DNA of 64,000 nt from Faecalibacillus intestinalis (lineage in GTDB: Bacteria; Bacillota_I; Bacilli_A; Erysipelotrichales; Coprobacillaceae). Both the position numbers and the translations under genes were made by a program. Below, one piece after another: positions 45,169-53,519 of this stretch. The DNA is taken from positions 1 through 64,000 of the forward strand of contig NZ_PYLQ01000005.1 of assembly GCF_003024685.1 (NCBI RefSeq), written 5' to 3'. The notes under the pieces were generated by a model, which was given only the letters and a program-made list of their open reading frames with translations, was not told where the DNA came from and searched no databases. Positions within the stretch are counted from its first letter, which is position 1; every line of letters starts with the position of its first letter.

Positions 45169-47712
45169 CTATTTCTTTCGTGTTCTAATCCATTTCAGCA
45201 GCTGAATAACCGGCAGATTCAAAAGTGCCAGTCCATATACAGTCATCAACTGTGCCACCGTCAGTGTCTGCACTTTGAACATTTCCTGAAGTGCTGGGAT
45301 CATCAGTACTCCTGTAATCAAAAGCCAGCCAAGTACAAATGCTCCGATCAGATAAGTGTTATTCCAGAATCGTTTCGTAAAAATGATCGGTTTGTTTGCC
45401 TTACAGTTAAATCCGTGAACCAGACGGCTACTGCAAAGTGTTCCAAATGCCATCGTACTTGCCAGCACTGCATTTCCATCGCGATATCCGATCATAAATG
45501 CTGTCATGGTCATGATTCCGATACACAGACCTTCCACTCCGATGCTTGTAAGAAATGGTTTTGTCAAAATGGACTCTCCCATGGCACGCGGTTTTTCTTT
45601 CATCACTTCCGGATTGTGCGGCTCCAGTCCAAGTGCGATCGCCGGCAGGCTGTCTGTCAGAAGGTTGATGAACAGCAGATGTACCGGTGCAAATGGAACC
45701 GGCAGACTTGCAAGTGATGCGTACAAAACTGCAAGAATCGCTGCAAAATTTCCAGAAAGCAAGAACTGAATCGCATTTTTAATATTTTGAAAAATGTTTC
45801 GTCCATTTTCCACTGCCTTGACAATCGTTGCAAAGTTATCATCCGTCAGCACCATAGCTGCCGCATCTTTCGCCACTTCACTTCCCGTAATTCCCATGGC
45901 AACTCCGATATCTGACTGCTTCAGTGCCGGAGCGTCATTCACTCCGTCTCCCGTCATTGCCACGATATTTCCACGCTCCTGCCATGCCCGCACAATACGG
46001 ATCTTGTGCTCCGGTGAAACCCTCGCATAGACGGATATCTGTGGTACGAAATCCTGAAGTTCTTCATCAGTCATATCCTCAATAACCGCACCTTCACAGG
46101 CTTCCGACATATTTTCCAGAATTCCGATTCGTTTGGCAATAGCCGCTGCTGTTACTTTATGGTCTCCTGTAATCATGATCGGTTTGATTCCAGCCTTGAT
46201 GCATTCTGCGACTGCATCTTTAGACTCCACTCTCGGCGGATCCATCATGGAAATCAGTCCCAGGAATGTCAGGTTATTTTCATCATTTAATGTAAGCCCT
46301 TGCTCCTGTTCCATCGTCTTAAATGCAAATGCAAGAACTCGCAGTCCGTTTTCTGAAAAATGTTTATTCTGCACTTCAATTCTGACGCGGTCTTCTTCTG
46401 TAATCTTTCTTAGAGTATCTCCATCCTGAATGTGACTCATGCGATCAAGCAGCACATCGACCGCACCTTTTACGACCATAACGTACCGTCCGTCTATAAA
46501 ATGTTCCGTGGACATAAGTTTTCTGTCACTGTCGAACGGTACCTCGGAAAGCCTTGGGTGTTCATCACGTACTTGTGCATAATCTTCTCCCAAAAGGCTG
46601 CCAAGATTAATAAGAGCTGTCTCCGTCGGATCCCCAATCTCCTGACCATCGTGATTTGTAGAATCGTTGCAAAGCATACTGAACATCAGTAACTCTCGCT
46701 GTGCCGGATCCTTCAGATCAATCTCTTCGGAACAGACACTCTCTCCATTTACATAATAATTTTCCACAGTCATTTTATTCTGCGTCAAAGTTCCCGTCTT
46801 ATCAGAGCAGATGATTGACACACTGCCAAGTCCTTCAACCGCCTGAAGCTTACGGATGATTGCATGCTCCTTCGCCATCTTCTGTGTACCAAAGGAAAGC
46901 ACGATGGTCACGATAGAACTAAGCGCCTCTGGGATAGCTGCCACCGCCAGCGCTACCGCAAATAGAAATGCATTTACAATCGATTCTCCGCGAATCACGC
47001 TGATGGCAAATAAAATTCCGCAAAATACAAGGATTGTAATAGACAACTTCTTACCAAAATCATCCAGATTCTTTTGAAGCGGTGTCTGCTTCTCTGATGC
47101 ATTTTTCAGAAGTCGGGCAATCTTACCGACCTCCGTACTCATTCCGACTTCCGTTACTTCAAAAGATGCTCGCCCATAAGTCACGAAGCTTCCGGAAAAT
47201 ACACGATTTGTCTGATCTCCGAGTGCTGCGCCCTCCGGCACTTCATCTAAAGACTTCTCCACTGGAAGACTCTCACCTGTCAGTGCACTTTCGTCCACTT
47301 TAAGGCTTGCAACTGTAAGTAACTTTCCATCTGCCGGAATTAAATCTCCTGCCTCCACAATCACTTCATCACCGACGGTCACTTCTTTCGCCGGCACCTG
47401 CATCAACTGCCCGTCACGCACAACTTTCGCATCCGGTGCCGACAGCTGCTTCAAACTATTCAGCGACTGCTCTGCCTTCACCGTCTGCACCGTTCCAAGA
47501 ATCGCATTCATCGTAATAACTACAAAAATTACAATCGCACTCTCCACATCTCCAAGAAATCCTGAGATCACCGCGGAGATGATCAGAATAATTACAAGAA
47601 AATCCTTGAACTGTTCTAAAAATATTTGAAAGACGCTTTTTTTCTTTCCCTCTTCCAGTTCATTCGGTCCGTATTTCTTTAGATTTTCCTTCGCCTGCTC
47701 ATTTGTCAACAT
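45169..47712 (-). CDS. P-type cation ATPase (Ca2+/Mn2+ type, PMCA-like)
   Basis: A 847-residue P2-type ATPase. TGES in the actuator domain, the phosphorylation motif SDKTGTLTQNK, MTGDGVNDAPALKQSDIG and about ten membrane helices are intact, with the M4 VAAIPEAL site expected for Ca2+ or Mn2+. ATG 47712 has GGAGG upstream. The protein starts at LTNEQAKENLKKYGPNELEEGKKKS and so lacks the ~25 N-terminal residues common in the family. A Mn2+ riboswitch precedes it, favouring Mn2+ (or Ca2+) efflux. GC-rich codon use shows recent acquisition. Confidence 0.92.
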   Translation of the reverse strand: MLTNEQAKENLKKYGPNELEEGKKKSVFQIFLEQFKDFLVIILIISAVISGFLGDVESAIVIFVVITMNAILGTVQTVKAEQSLNSLKQLSAPDAKVVRDGQLMQVPAKEVTVGDEVIVEAGDLIPADGKLLTVASLKVDESALTGESLPVEKSLDEVPEGAALGDQTNRVFSGSFVTYGRASFEVTEVGMSTEVGKIARLLKNASEKQTPLQKNLDDFGKKLSITILVFCGILFAISVIRGESIVNAFLFAVALAVAAIPEALSSIVTIVLSFGTQKMAKEHAIIRKLQAVEGLGSVSIICSDKTGTLTQNKMTVENYYVNGESVCSEEIDLKDPAQRELLMFSMLCNDSTNHDGQEIGDPTETALINLGSLLGEDYAQVRDEHPRLSEVPFDSDRKLMSTEHFIDGRYVMVVKGAVDVLLDRMSHIQDGDTLRKITEEDRVRIEVQNKHFSENGLRVLAFAFKTMEQEQGLTLNDENNLTFLGLISMMDPPRVESKDAVAECIKAGIKPIMITGDHKVTAAAIAKRIGILENMSEACEGAVIEDMTDEELQDFVPQISVYARVSPEHKIRIVRAWQERGNIVAMTGDGVNDAPALKQSDIGVAMGITGSEVAKDAAAMVLTDDNFATIVKAVENGRNIFQNIKNAIQFLLSGNFAAILAVLYASLASLPVPFAPVHLLFINLLTDSLPAIALGLEPHNPEVMKEKPRAMGESILTKPFLTSIGVEGLCIGIMTMTAFMIGYRDGNAVLASTMAFGTLCSSRLVHGFNCKANKPIIFTKRFWNNTYLIGAFVLGWLLITGVLMIPALQEMFKVQTLTVAQLMTVYGLALLNLPVIQLLKWIRTRKK

Positions 47713-47749
47713 AATTTGTACCTCCTTTTTCCTATTATGGCTCATCTGG

Positions 47750-47802
47750 TGTACAAAAATAGAGACCTTTATTGCACACCAAAAATATGCAATAAAAGTC
47801 TC
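47750..47802 (-). terminator. riboswitch expression-platform terminator
   Basis: Fifteen-base arms GAGACYTTTATTGCA/TGCAATAAARGTCTC (47762-47776 with 47788-47802), with one G-U pair on the minus strand, followed by a T-run. Its first arm contains the conserved TGAGAC end of the aptamer. Confidence 0.8.
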
Positions 47803-47907
47803 ACCATTTCATTACGATACGGATGATCACTCATCGTACTGACGACATCGCAAACGCCTGATTTTCTACTTTGCAAGACTTACAGGCGCCAGTTACTCCC
47901 TTTTATT
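47795..47907 (-). ncRNA. yybP-ykoY (manganese) riboswitch
   Basis: The minus strand begins AAAAGGGAGTAACTGG, holds GTCGTCAGTACGATGAG, and closes with GTAATGAAATGGTGAGACTTT. These match the GGGAGTA and TGAGAC landmarks of the yybP-ykoY family. It is followed by a terminator and a P-type ATPase, a standard gene partner for this Mn2+-sensing class. Identification is by landmark motifs; no covariance search was run. Confidence 0.85.
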
Positions 47908-47913
47908 AAAGTT

Positions 47914-47942
47914 AATATAGTCGATTCTTTCGAATCTGTCAA
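47914..47942 (-). promoter_or_regulatory. promoter of the riboswitch/ATPase transcript
   Basis: TTGACA (47937-47942) and TATATT (47914-47919) on the minus strand, spacer 17. The spacer contains the dyad GATTC-GAAA-GAATC, a possible repressor site. Confidence 0.75.
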
Positions 47943-47950
47943 CGGGTTTT

Positions 47951-49141
47951 TTACCTTTCCATCAAATAATCTATTATATTCTGATGTATGATTCCTTCTC
48001 TTGAAAAATCAAATCTGTCCATGGAAAGTACATATTTCGGATAATGATCTTGAATATCCTTATATGCCCCAAATTCTCTTTCTATGACATCTTCCGTTGC
48101 TAGCAAATATGCGACCTGGTAATACTCTTTCCGTCTTTCACTGCTACAAAATCAATCTCACCCTTTGTCGTTTTTCCCACATATACTTCATATCCCCGAA
48201 CTAAAAACTCATTATATACAACATTTTCTATAAGACCACCTATTTCTGTCTTGAATCTGTATTTTTGATTTTTCCAAACCCTACATCTGTCAGATAATAT
48301 TTATCAAACCTGGTCAATACCCTTTTTCCTCGGATAGCATAGCGCATTGCTTTATTCATGACCGTCGCTGCAACTATCTTTTCCATATAATTATTATAGT
48401 ATCCGGTGCTACTTTTCGATTTACACTTTCAAAATACTTGGCAATCGATGTTGGAGAAAATGTCTGCGAAGAGTTCAATACAATGTATTCCAACAGTCTG
48501 TTCAGTGCATCTACATCCCTCACCTGACCTCGCCAGAAAATATCCTTCAACACAATAGAATCATACAAATCTGTCATAAACACTTTAGTTTCTTCTTCGG
48601 TTTTAAAATAAAAGCGCTGTGGCATTACGCCCCATGTAATATAGCCCATAAATTCTTTTTCAGACGCTTCTTCTTTCTTTACTCCCAACATCTCAAACAT
48701 TTCCTGAAAACGAAACGGCATCACCCGAAAATTCACGTATCTTCCGGATAACAATGTTGCTAATTCTCCCGACAACAGCCAGCTATTGGAACCCGTGATA
48801 AAAATACTTACATTTTTTGTTGCGTGAAAAGAATTTATAGCCCGTTCAAATTCTTCAACCATCTGAATCTCATCTAAGAAAATGTAATACTTTTCTTCAT
48901 CAACGATAAGTTTCTCCACATACCCATACAAATCCATCGCATTCTTTATAAATGCGTATTTCATATCTTCCAGGTTCATATATATAATATGATCATCGGT
49001 AACACCTTGATCCTCTTTCATTTCATCCATAATCTGCTTAAGCAAAATAGATTTCCCACAACGTCTTATACCCGTTACTAAAAGTGCTTTATTAGAATTT
49101 TCAAGCCATTCTCTAATAGAAATCGAACTTTTTCTATGCAT
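47951..49141 (-). pseudogene. AAA+ ATPase with DUF4143 domain, frameshifted
   Basis: The N-terminal ATPase part is intact: MHRKSSISIREWL, Walker A TGIRRCGKSILLKQI, Walker B YYIFLDEIQ, and sensor FITGSN, through NRKVAPDTI. The frame breaks near 48400; YNYMEKIVAATVMNKAMRYAIRGKRVLTRFDKYYLTDVGFGKIKNT continues in another frame. A second break near 48260 precedes the nuclease-like DUF4143 end, which can be followed to a TAA at 47951-47953. Several breaks mean it is a dead gene. It forms the right part of the foreign block. Confidence 0.82.
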
Positions 49142-49290
49142 AAAGCAACACCTCCATCTATACAATACACCAATTGTCCTGTTTTTTAATTTTAAATACA
49201 ACAAATTGCCCGTTTTGTAATTTTTGCTATAAATTTGTCAAAAATTATCAAATTTTCTTTATTAATTTGATCTTTTATTTTTGGTACAAA

Positions 49291-49319
49291 ATAAAAAGCT
49301 TTGGACAATATCCAAAACT
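49291..49319 (-). terminator. terminator of the FolT-like gene
   Basis: Six-base arms TTTGGA/TCCAAA (49300-49305 with 49311-49316) and a T-rich run on the minus strand. The stretch 49142-49290 holds nothing else I can support; host-like AT-rich sequence resumes there. Confidence 0.6.
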
Positions 49320-50123
49320 TTATCTAATAACTTTTTGAATCATTCGATTCATTGTATATACAATGATAATACCTACAGGTATCATCACACATGATTTTAA
49401 AATTCTTACAAATTGTGATGCAAAGAATGGTATTCCATACATTGTTTGTAACCAATATGGTGTTAAAAACATCGTTACTGTTAGTTCAATAGCCACAACT
49501 GATAGAATACTTAAATGAAATAAGCATAAATCTTTTTCTTTGAGTTTATTTTTATAATATCTTATAAAAATAAAGAGAATAGTAAGCATTGCTGCAATGA
49601 TGACAAAGATTGTAAATTTAATTGGTAATGTTACTTGATATGAAGATCCTGAAATATTAACTTCATTGATTTTAAAAACATAAAGACATCCTAGTAACGA
49701 AATAATGACCATTACTATTTTTACAATTCTTTCTAATAATCTTTCATTTTTTTCATTTAAATAAATCTTTAATAGACATGGTATTTCAGTTTGTAAAACC
49801 GCATTTAAAGTAAATCCTAAAAATGGAAATCCTCCAGCATTTGCTAGAACAAGACCTAGAAAATCTGTGGCAATAGAAACTATAAAACAATACCCTGGTT
49901 GTAATGTTAAACCAGCAACGATTAAAGGTAATACCTCTAATGTAATTTTTAAACTTGGAAAGCCAAGAAAAGGTACCATCACAGCTAACCTTTTTAAAAT
50001 AATAGCTAGAATGACAAATAAAGCCCCCAATGTCATTTGTCGCACATCGCTTTTCATTGGATATTTATAAAAAACAAATATCCCAATCGAAACAATAATA
50101 ACCCCTAAAATAATTTGAATCAT
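49320..50123 (-). CDS. ECF transporter S component, FolT-like (folate?) with extra helices
   Basis: This 267-residue membrane protein has an N-terminal extra helix, then an ECF S-type core (about 25-125, with LGFPSLKITLEVLPLIVAGLTLQPGYCFIVSIATDFLGLVLANAGGFPFLGFTLNAVL) that resembles FolT, then about four more helices. ATG 50123 has no good ribosome site. A TTG at 50150 has AGGA five bases upstream inside the last tandem element, so a 276-residue form starting there is equally possible. Position after folC supports folate uptake; this is inference. Confidence 0.72.
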   Translation of the reverse strand: MIQIILGVIIVSIGIFVFYKYPMKSDVRQMTLGALFVILAIILKRLAVMVPFLGFPSLKITLEVLPLIVAGLTLQPGYCFIVSIATDFLGLVLANAGGFPFLGFTLNAVLQTEIPCLLKIYLNEKNERLLERIVKIVMVIISLLGCLYVFKINEVNISGSSYQVTLPIKFTIFVIIAAMLTILFIFIRYYKNKLKEKDLCLFHLSILSVVAIELTVTMFLTPYWLQTMYGIPFFASQFVRILKSCVMIPVGIIIVYTMNRMIQKVIR

Positions 50124-50169
50124 CGTTTGATTGCTACTTAAAAAAACCAATTGTTCCTGCTTCGTCCTC

Positions 50170-50211
50170 TTATAAGTCCACAGGCGTTAATTCCGGTAAG
50201 AAACCGTACAT
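50170..50211 (-). CDS. putative mini-ORF 3 in tandem element (13 residues)
   Basis: ATG start, MYGFLPELTPVDL, TAA stop, with GGGA nine bases upstream. Third-position changes (TTT to TTC, CCC to CCT) relative to the other copies are silent, while ATA-TCG to TTA-CCG changes two residues. It ends 20 bases before the alternative TTG start of the FolT-like gene. Confidence 0.33.
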   Translation of the reverse strand: MYGFLPELTPVDL

Positions 50212-50237
50212 ATGTTTTTTCCCACTTCGTCCTCTTT

Positions 50238-50276
50238 CTAGTCCATGGGCGTTAATTCCGATATAAAACCGTACAT
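50238..50276 (-). CDS. putative mini-ORF 2 in tandem element (12 residues)
   Basis: ATG start, MYGFISELTPMD, TAG stop. GGGA lies eight bases before the ATG, supplied by the end of the first element. Confidence 0.33.
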   Translation of the reverse strand: MYGFISELTPMD

Positions 50277-50300
50277 ATGCTTTCCCGCTTCGTCCTCTTG

Positions 50301-50339
50301 CTAGTCCACGGGCGTTAATTCCGATATAAAACCGTACAC
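50301..50339 (-). CDS. putative mini-ORF 1 in tandem element (12 residues)
   Basis: GTG start, VYGFISELTPVD, TAG stop. GGAGGAG lies 17 bases upstream, after the folC stop codon. Same frame as mini-ORF 2. Listed because the peptide is kept in all three repeats; translation is not shown. Confidence 0.3.
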   Translation of the reverse strand: MYGFISELTPVD

Positions 50340-50372
50340 AATTGCTACTAAAAGTAGACTCCTCCTTCTTTA

Positions 50373-51884
50373 TTATTTGCTATGAATCTTTTGTAATAAG
50401 TATTTCCTTACTTCAGAAATAAAATACAATGATCCCGTAATCAAAAATGTTCCTTCTTGTAAATAAATATCGTCTAAAGCTTTTCTAAAGTCCGGTTCAA
50501 TTTTTACCGGATAGTCCCCTGCTAATAATTTTGCACTTTGACTACGTGGATGTTTAAATTCACAGACGGTTATATCATACGTCAAATCTAATAATCTTTC
50601 AATCATATAGTCCGTATCTTTATCTCTTAATGCTGAAAAGATGATTTTTAAATTATGTAATTTACGTGCAGAACGATAGAGTTCATCAACACCTTCTCGA
50701 TTATGGGCCCCATCTAAAATAATCAGTGGTTTTTCACTTATGATTTCAAAACGTCCTGCCCACTTAGCTTCAAATAAACCTTCAACAATTGAAGATTCAT
50801 CTAATTCAATAAAATGATGTTCCTTTAAATATAATAAGGTTTCTAATGCTAAAGCACTATTTTCAATTTGATAAAGAGCTGGTGTATTTAAAACAACATT
50901 ATAATCCTTATATGTATATTTAACATTTTCACCATCTTGTAAATCATGAATACGATCTAAACGAATCAAATGACTATGATGCTTTTCACAAGTATCTCTA
51001 AAAATATCAACACATTCTTGTTTATGTTCTCCTGTAATAAAATCAACATGCTCTTTAATAATTCCCGCTTTCGCTCTAGCAATACTTTCATAGCTATCAC
51101 CTAAATAATCCATATGATCTAAACCAATATTCGTATTGACGCAAACCATTGGTAAAATAATATTCGTTGCATCTAATTCTCCACCTAATCCAACCTCATA
51201 AATGGCATAGTCAACACCTTGATAAATAAAGTAAAGAATTGAAATAAAGACTTCTATTTCAAATAAAGAAATCTCATACTTTAACCAATTATCCACATAT
51301 CTATTAGCAACATCAACAATAAATTGTTCCTTGATCCATTCATCATTGATACGTACGACATCTAACCTAGAAATAAGTGCTGGTGAAGTAAAAGTTCCTA
51401 CAGTATATCCCTGTTTTTTTAAAACTTCTTTCATGTAATTAACAGTCGAACCTTTCCCATTTGTTCCACAAACATGGATACATTTTAAAGCATGTTGGAT
51501 ATTATAAAATTCTTGCATATATTTTTTAAAGTTATCTAAACTATAGACACGATCTTTTTGTTGATGAATAAAGTCATAGACTTCTTCATAGTGTTTAAAT
51601 TGTTTTTTTGTTTTTATTTGTATGATTTTATTTTGATAAATGATATCTTTTAGAGCTATTTTTTTAATGACTGCTATTAATTGTTGTTTAATTTCATCAG
51701 TTCCTAAACAAAGTTCTATTTCATTTTTGATAACATCAAAAATAATAACCCCATTGATATTTTGATTTTCATTGACATAAATAATCTTTTGATTTTGTTT
51801 TAAATATTCTTTTGTTATTTCTTCTTGATGGATAAATTGTATTAATTCATCCATTCTTTTTTCATTTAATAATTTGATAGACAT
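50373..51884 (-). CDS. folC: folylpolyglutamate/dihydrofolate synthase with N-terminal extension
   Basis: A 503-residue Mur-ligase-type enzyme that adds glutamate to folates. The P-loop GTNGKGST (140-147), FTSPAL, EVGLGGELDATN and ILDGAHNREG motifs are intact. The FolC fold begins near residue 96. The preceding ~90 residues (IIYVNENQNINGVIIFDVIKNEIELCLGTDE) look like part of an acetyltransferase-like fold and are not part of normal FolC. GGGTG precedes ATG 51884. It lies upstream of the tandem elements and the FolT-like gene. Confidence 0.92.
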   Translation of the reverse strand: MSIKLLNEKRMDELIQFIHQEEITKEYLKQNQKIIYVNENQNINGVIIFDVIKNEIELCLGTDEIKQQLIAVIKKIALKDIIYQNKIIQIKTKKQFKHYEEVYDFIHQQKDRVYSLDNFKKYMQEFYNIQHALKCIHVCGTNGKGSTVNYMKEVLKKQGYTVGTFTSPALISRLDVVRINDEWIKEQFIVDVANRYVDNWLKYEISLFEIEVFISILYFIYQGVDYAIYEVGLGGELDATNIILPMVCVNTNIGLDHMDYLGDSYESIARAKAGIIKEHVDFITGEHKQECVDIFRDTCEKHHSHLIRLDRIHDLQDGENVKYTYKDYNVVLNTPALYQIENSALALETLLYLKEHHFIELDESSIVEGLFEAKWAGRFEIISEKPLIILDGAHNREGVDELYRSARKLHNLKIIFSALRDKDTDYMIERLLDLTYDITVCEFKHPRSQSAKLLAGDYPVKIEPDFRKALDDIYLQEGTFLITGSLYFISEVRKYLLQKIHSK

Positions 51885-51910
51885 AATTTCACCCACAAAC
51901 ATTATAAAGG

Positions 51911-51938
51911 ATTAAAAAAAAAGGACAATGTCCTTTTT
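51911..51938 (-). terminator. terminator of darA
   Basis: Stem AAAAAGGAC/GTCCTTTTT (51918-51926 with 51930-51938) with a T-run on the minus strand, overlapping the last darA bases. Confidence 0.7.
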
Positions 51939-52265
51939 CTAAAATTTTTCAAATTGTTCAATATCTAATACAAAAACTGTTGCTCCACCAACAAGTACAT
52001 CTACCATGATTGGAGTAAAAAATTCTCCCATTTCAGTAGGTGGAACAGTAGGTTCTTTTTCTACACGTTTTTTAGAATTTTCTTTAATAATACCTACAGC
52101 ATGTTCAACTTTATCATCATTTGTTCCAATAAAGAATGTTGTATTTCCTTTCTTTAAGAATCCACCTGTTGTTGATAATTTTGTAACGAAGTATCCTTCT
52201 TCTGTAAGTGCGGCTTGTACTGATGAACTATCATCAGAATTTACGATAGCAATAATTAATTTCAT
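51939..52265 (-). CDS. darA: cyclic-di-AMP receptor DarA (PII-like)
   Basis: A 108-residue PII-like trimeric protein: KLIIAIVNSDDSSSVQAALTEEGYFVTKLSTTGGFLKKGNTTFFIG, a variable loop with PTEMGEF, and VGGATVFVLDIEQFEKF at the C-terminus. These are the ligand-binding segments of the DarA/PstA/YaaQ family, which binds c-di-AMP. Downstream targets are unknown. AGGAGG lies nine bases before the ATG. Confidence 0.94.
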   Translation of the reverse strand: MKLIIAIVNSDDSSSVQAALTEEGYFVTKLSTTGGFLKKGNTTFFIGTNDDKVEHAVGIIKENSKKRVEKEPTVPPTEMGEFFTPIMVDVLVGGATVFVLDIEQFEKF

Positions 52266-52313
52266 AAGCCATCCCTCCTGTATATTTATATTTTACACCA
52301 AATAAAATAATTA

Positions 52314-53489
52314 TTAAAGTTTTTCGCCATGAAGAATTGGTAAAAATTTTCTTTCATAATCATTTAAAACATAAGTATCTGTCATCATTGATAAATAATC
52401 AGAGACAATCAGTGGATTGGGCGTCTTTTGATAATTTTCTACCATCTTATTTTTAAACTTAACAATATTCGAATCTTGATCATTATTTTCCAATTCTTCT
52501 AAATAAACATCAAAGAGTTCTTTAACCATTCTTGAAAGTTTAGCATTTTCTTTTTCTAAAACTGGATGATGATGGACTTTTTCTCCTAAAAAGAAGAGTA
52601 GGGATGATAATGCTTCAAAGACTTCATGAGAAAAACGTAAATATGGTTTTTGATAACTATGAATCATCAAATCACCAATTAATTTATTCATAATTGATTT
52701 ATTATTATCTCCTAATACTTTTACTACATTTTCAGGAAGATCTTTCTTTTGTAAGATACCTACACTCATAGCATCTTCAATATCTTTTCCAATATAAGAA
52801 ATAACATCTGAAATACGAACCACACATCCTTCTAAAGTCATTGGTTTTAATTCAAGACTGGCATTTTCTTTATGCCAACAATCATGATACTCTTGTAAGA
52901 ATTGTTCTTTTGTTTTTTTACGGTCTGGTTCATATTTTTTAGAAAGCATTTCACCATTATGACACAAAATAGCATCTAAGACTTGTAAAGAAACATTATA
53001 GCCTTTCCCATTTCTTTCTAAATAAAGAATATTTCGTACACTATTAGCATTATGACAAAAATATCCAAAACCTTTTTCTTGTAGTTTTTCATTCAACGCT
53101 CTTTCTCCTACATGACCATAAGGAGCATGTCCTAAATCATGTCCTAAAGCAGCCGCTTCAATTAAATCTAAATTTAAATTCAAACCTTTTCCTATTTGTC
53201 TGGCAATACGTGAAACCCATTGAACATGGATTGAACGTTTAGAAATATGGGCACTTTGAAAAAATGAAAGAGCCTGTGTTTTATCTGTGTAACGTTGATA
53301 AGATTTACAATATAAAATACGATCAATATCTTCTTCAAAAGGCCAACGAATATCAAACTCTTCATGTTCACTTTCTTCTTTTCTTAATTTTTGACATTCA
53401 CTTGTTTTACAAGCATAGGGAGAAAGTGTTCGATCATATTCTTTTGTTCTCTTTATAGTATTTTTTATAATTTTTTCTTCTTCTTTCAT
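52314..53489 (-). CDS. dGTPase-like HD-domain triphosphohydrolase
   Basis: A 391-residue HD hydrolase of the deoxyguanosinetriphosphate triphosphohydrolase family, which cuts dNTPs to deoxynucleosides and triphosphate. Metal ligands are H88, H117, D118 and a later Asp in RISDVISYIGKDIED. Substrate range (dGTP versus other dNTPs) is uncertain. AGGTG six bases before ATG 53489 decides the start. Confidence 0.9.
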   Translation of the reverse strand: MKEEEKIIKNTIKRTKEYDRTLSPYACKTSECQKLRKEESEHEEFDIRWPFEEDIDRILYCKSYQRYTDKTQALSFFQSAHISKRSIHVQWVSRIARQIGKGLNLNLDLIEAAALGHDLGHAPYGHVGERALNEKLQEKGFGYFCHNANSVRNILYLERNGKGYNVSLQVLDAILCHNGEMLSKKYEPDRKKTKEQFLQEYHDCWHKENASLELKPMTLEGCVVRISDVISYIGKDIEDAMSVGILQKKDLPENVVKVLGDNNKSIMNKLIGDLMIHSYQKPYLRFSHEVFEALSSLLFFLGEKVHHHPVLEKENAKLSRMVKELFDVYLEELENNDQDSNIVKFKNKMVENYQKTPNPLIVSDYLSMMTDTYVLNDYERKFLPILHGEKL

Positions 53490-53519
53490 ACTTGTCACCT
53501 ATTTCATTATATACTTTTT

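Larger units (their letters stand above)
50155..50344 (-). repeat. three tandem structured elements between folC and the FolT-like gene
   Basis: Three units (about 50284-50344, 50221-50279 and 50155-50214), period 63 and 65 bases. On the minus strand each reads TACGGTTT...GGAATTAACGCC, a 4-base arm, TGGACT, AAGAGGACGAAG, and the matching arm. The arms covary: CCCG/CGGG, CCCA/TGGG and CCTG/CAGG. Each unit also holds a short ORF. No known riboswitch class is recognised. The 249 bases between the two genes hold little else. Confidence 0.8.

Noticed and set aside
43960-46692. Several long plus-strand ORFs across the foreign block
   Set aside because: They are antisense to the P-type ATPase and AI-2E genes; the length reflects higher GC content, and the protein sequences are Ser/His/Cys-rich without motifs.
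50155-50344. CRISPR-like array
   Set aside because: Only three units, almost the whole unit is conserved, and there are no unique spacers or cas genes.
50155-50372. Canonical THF riboswitch before the FolT-like gene
   Set aside because: The landmarks I recall for THF-I (a CGTTAAG and GGGATGTC core with a closing GCGGTG stem) are absent.
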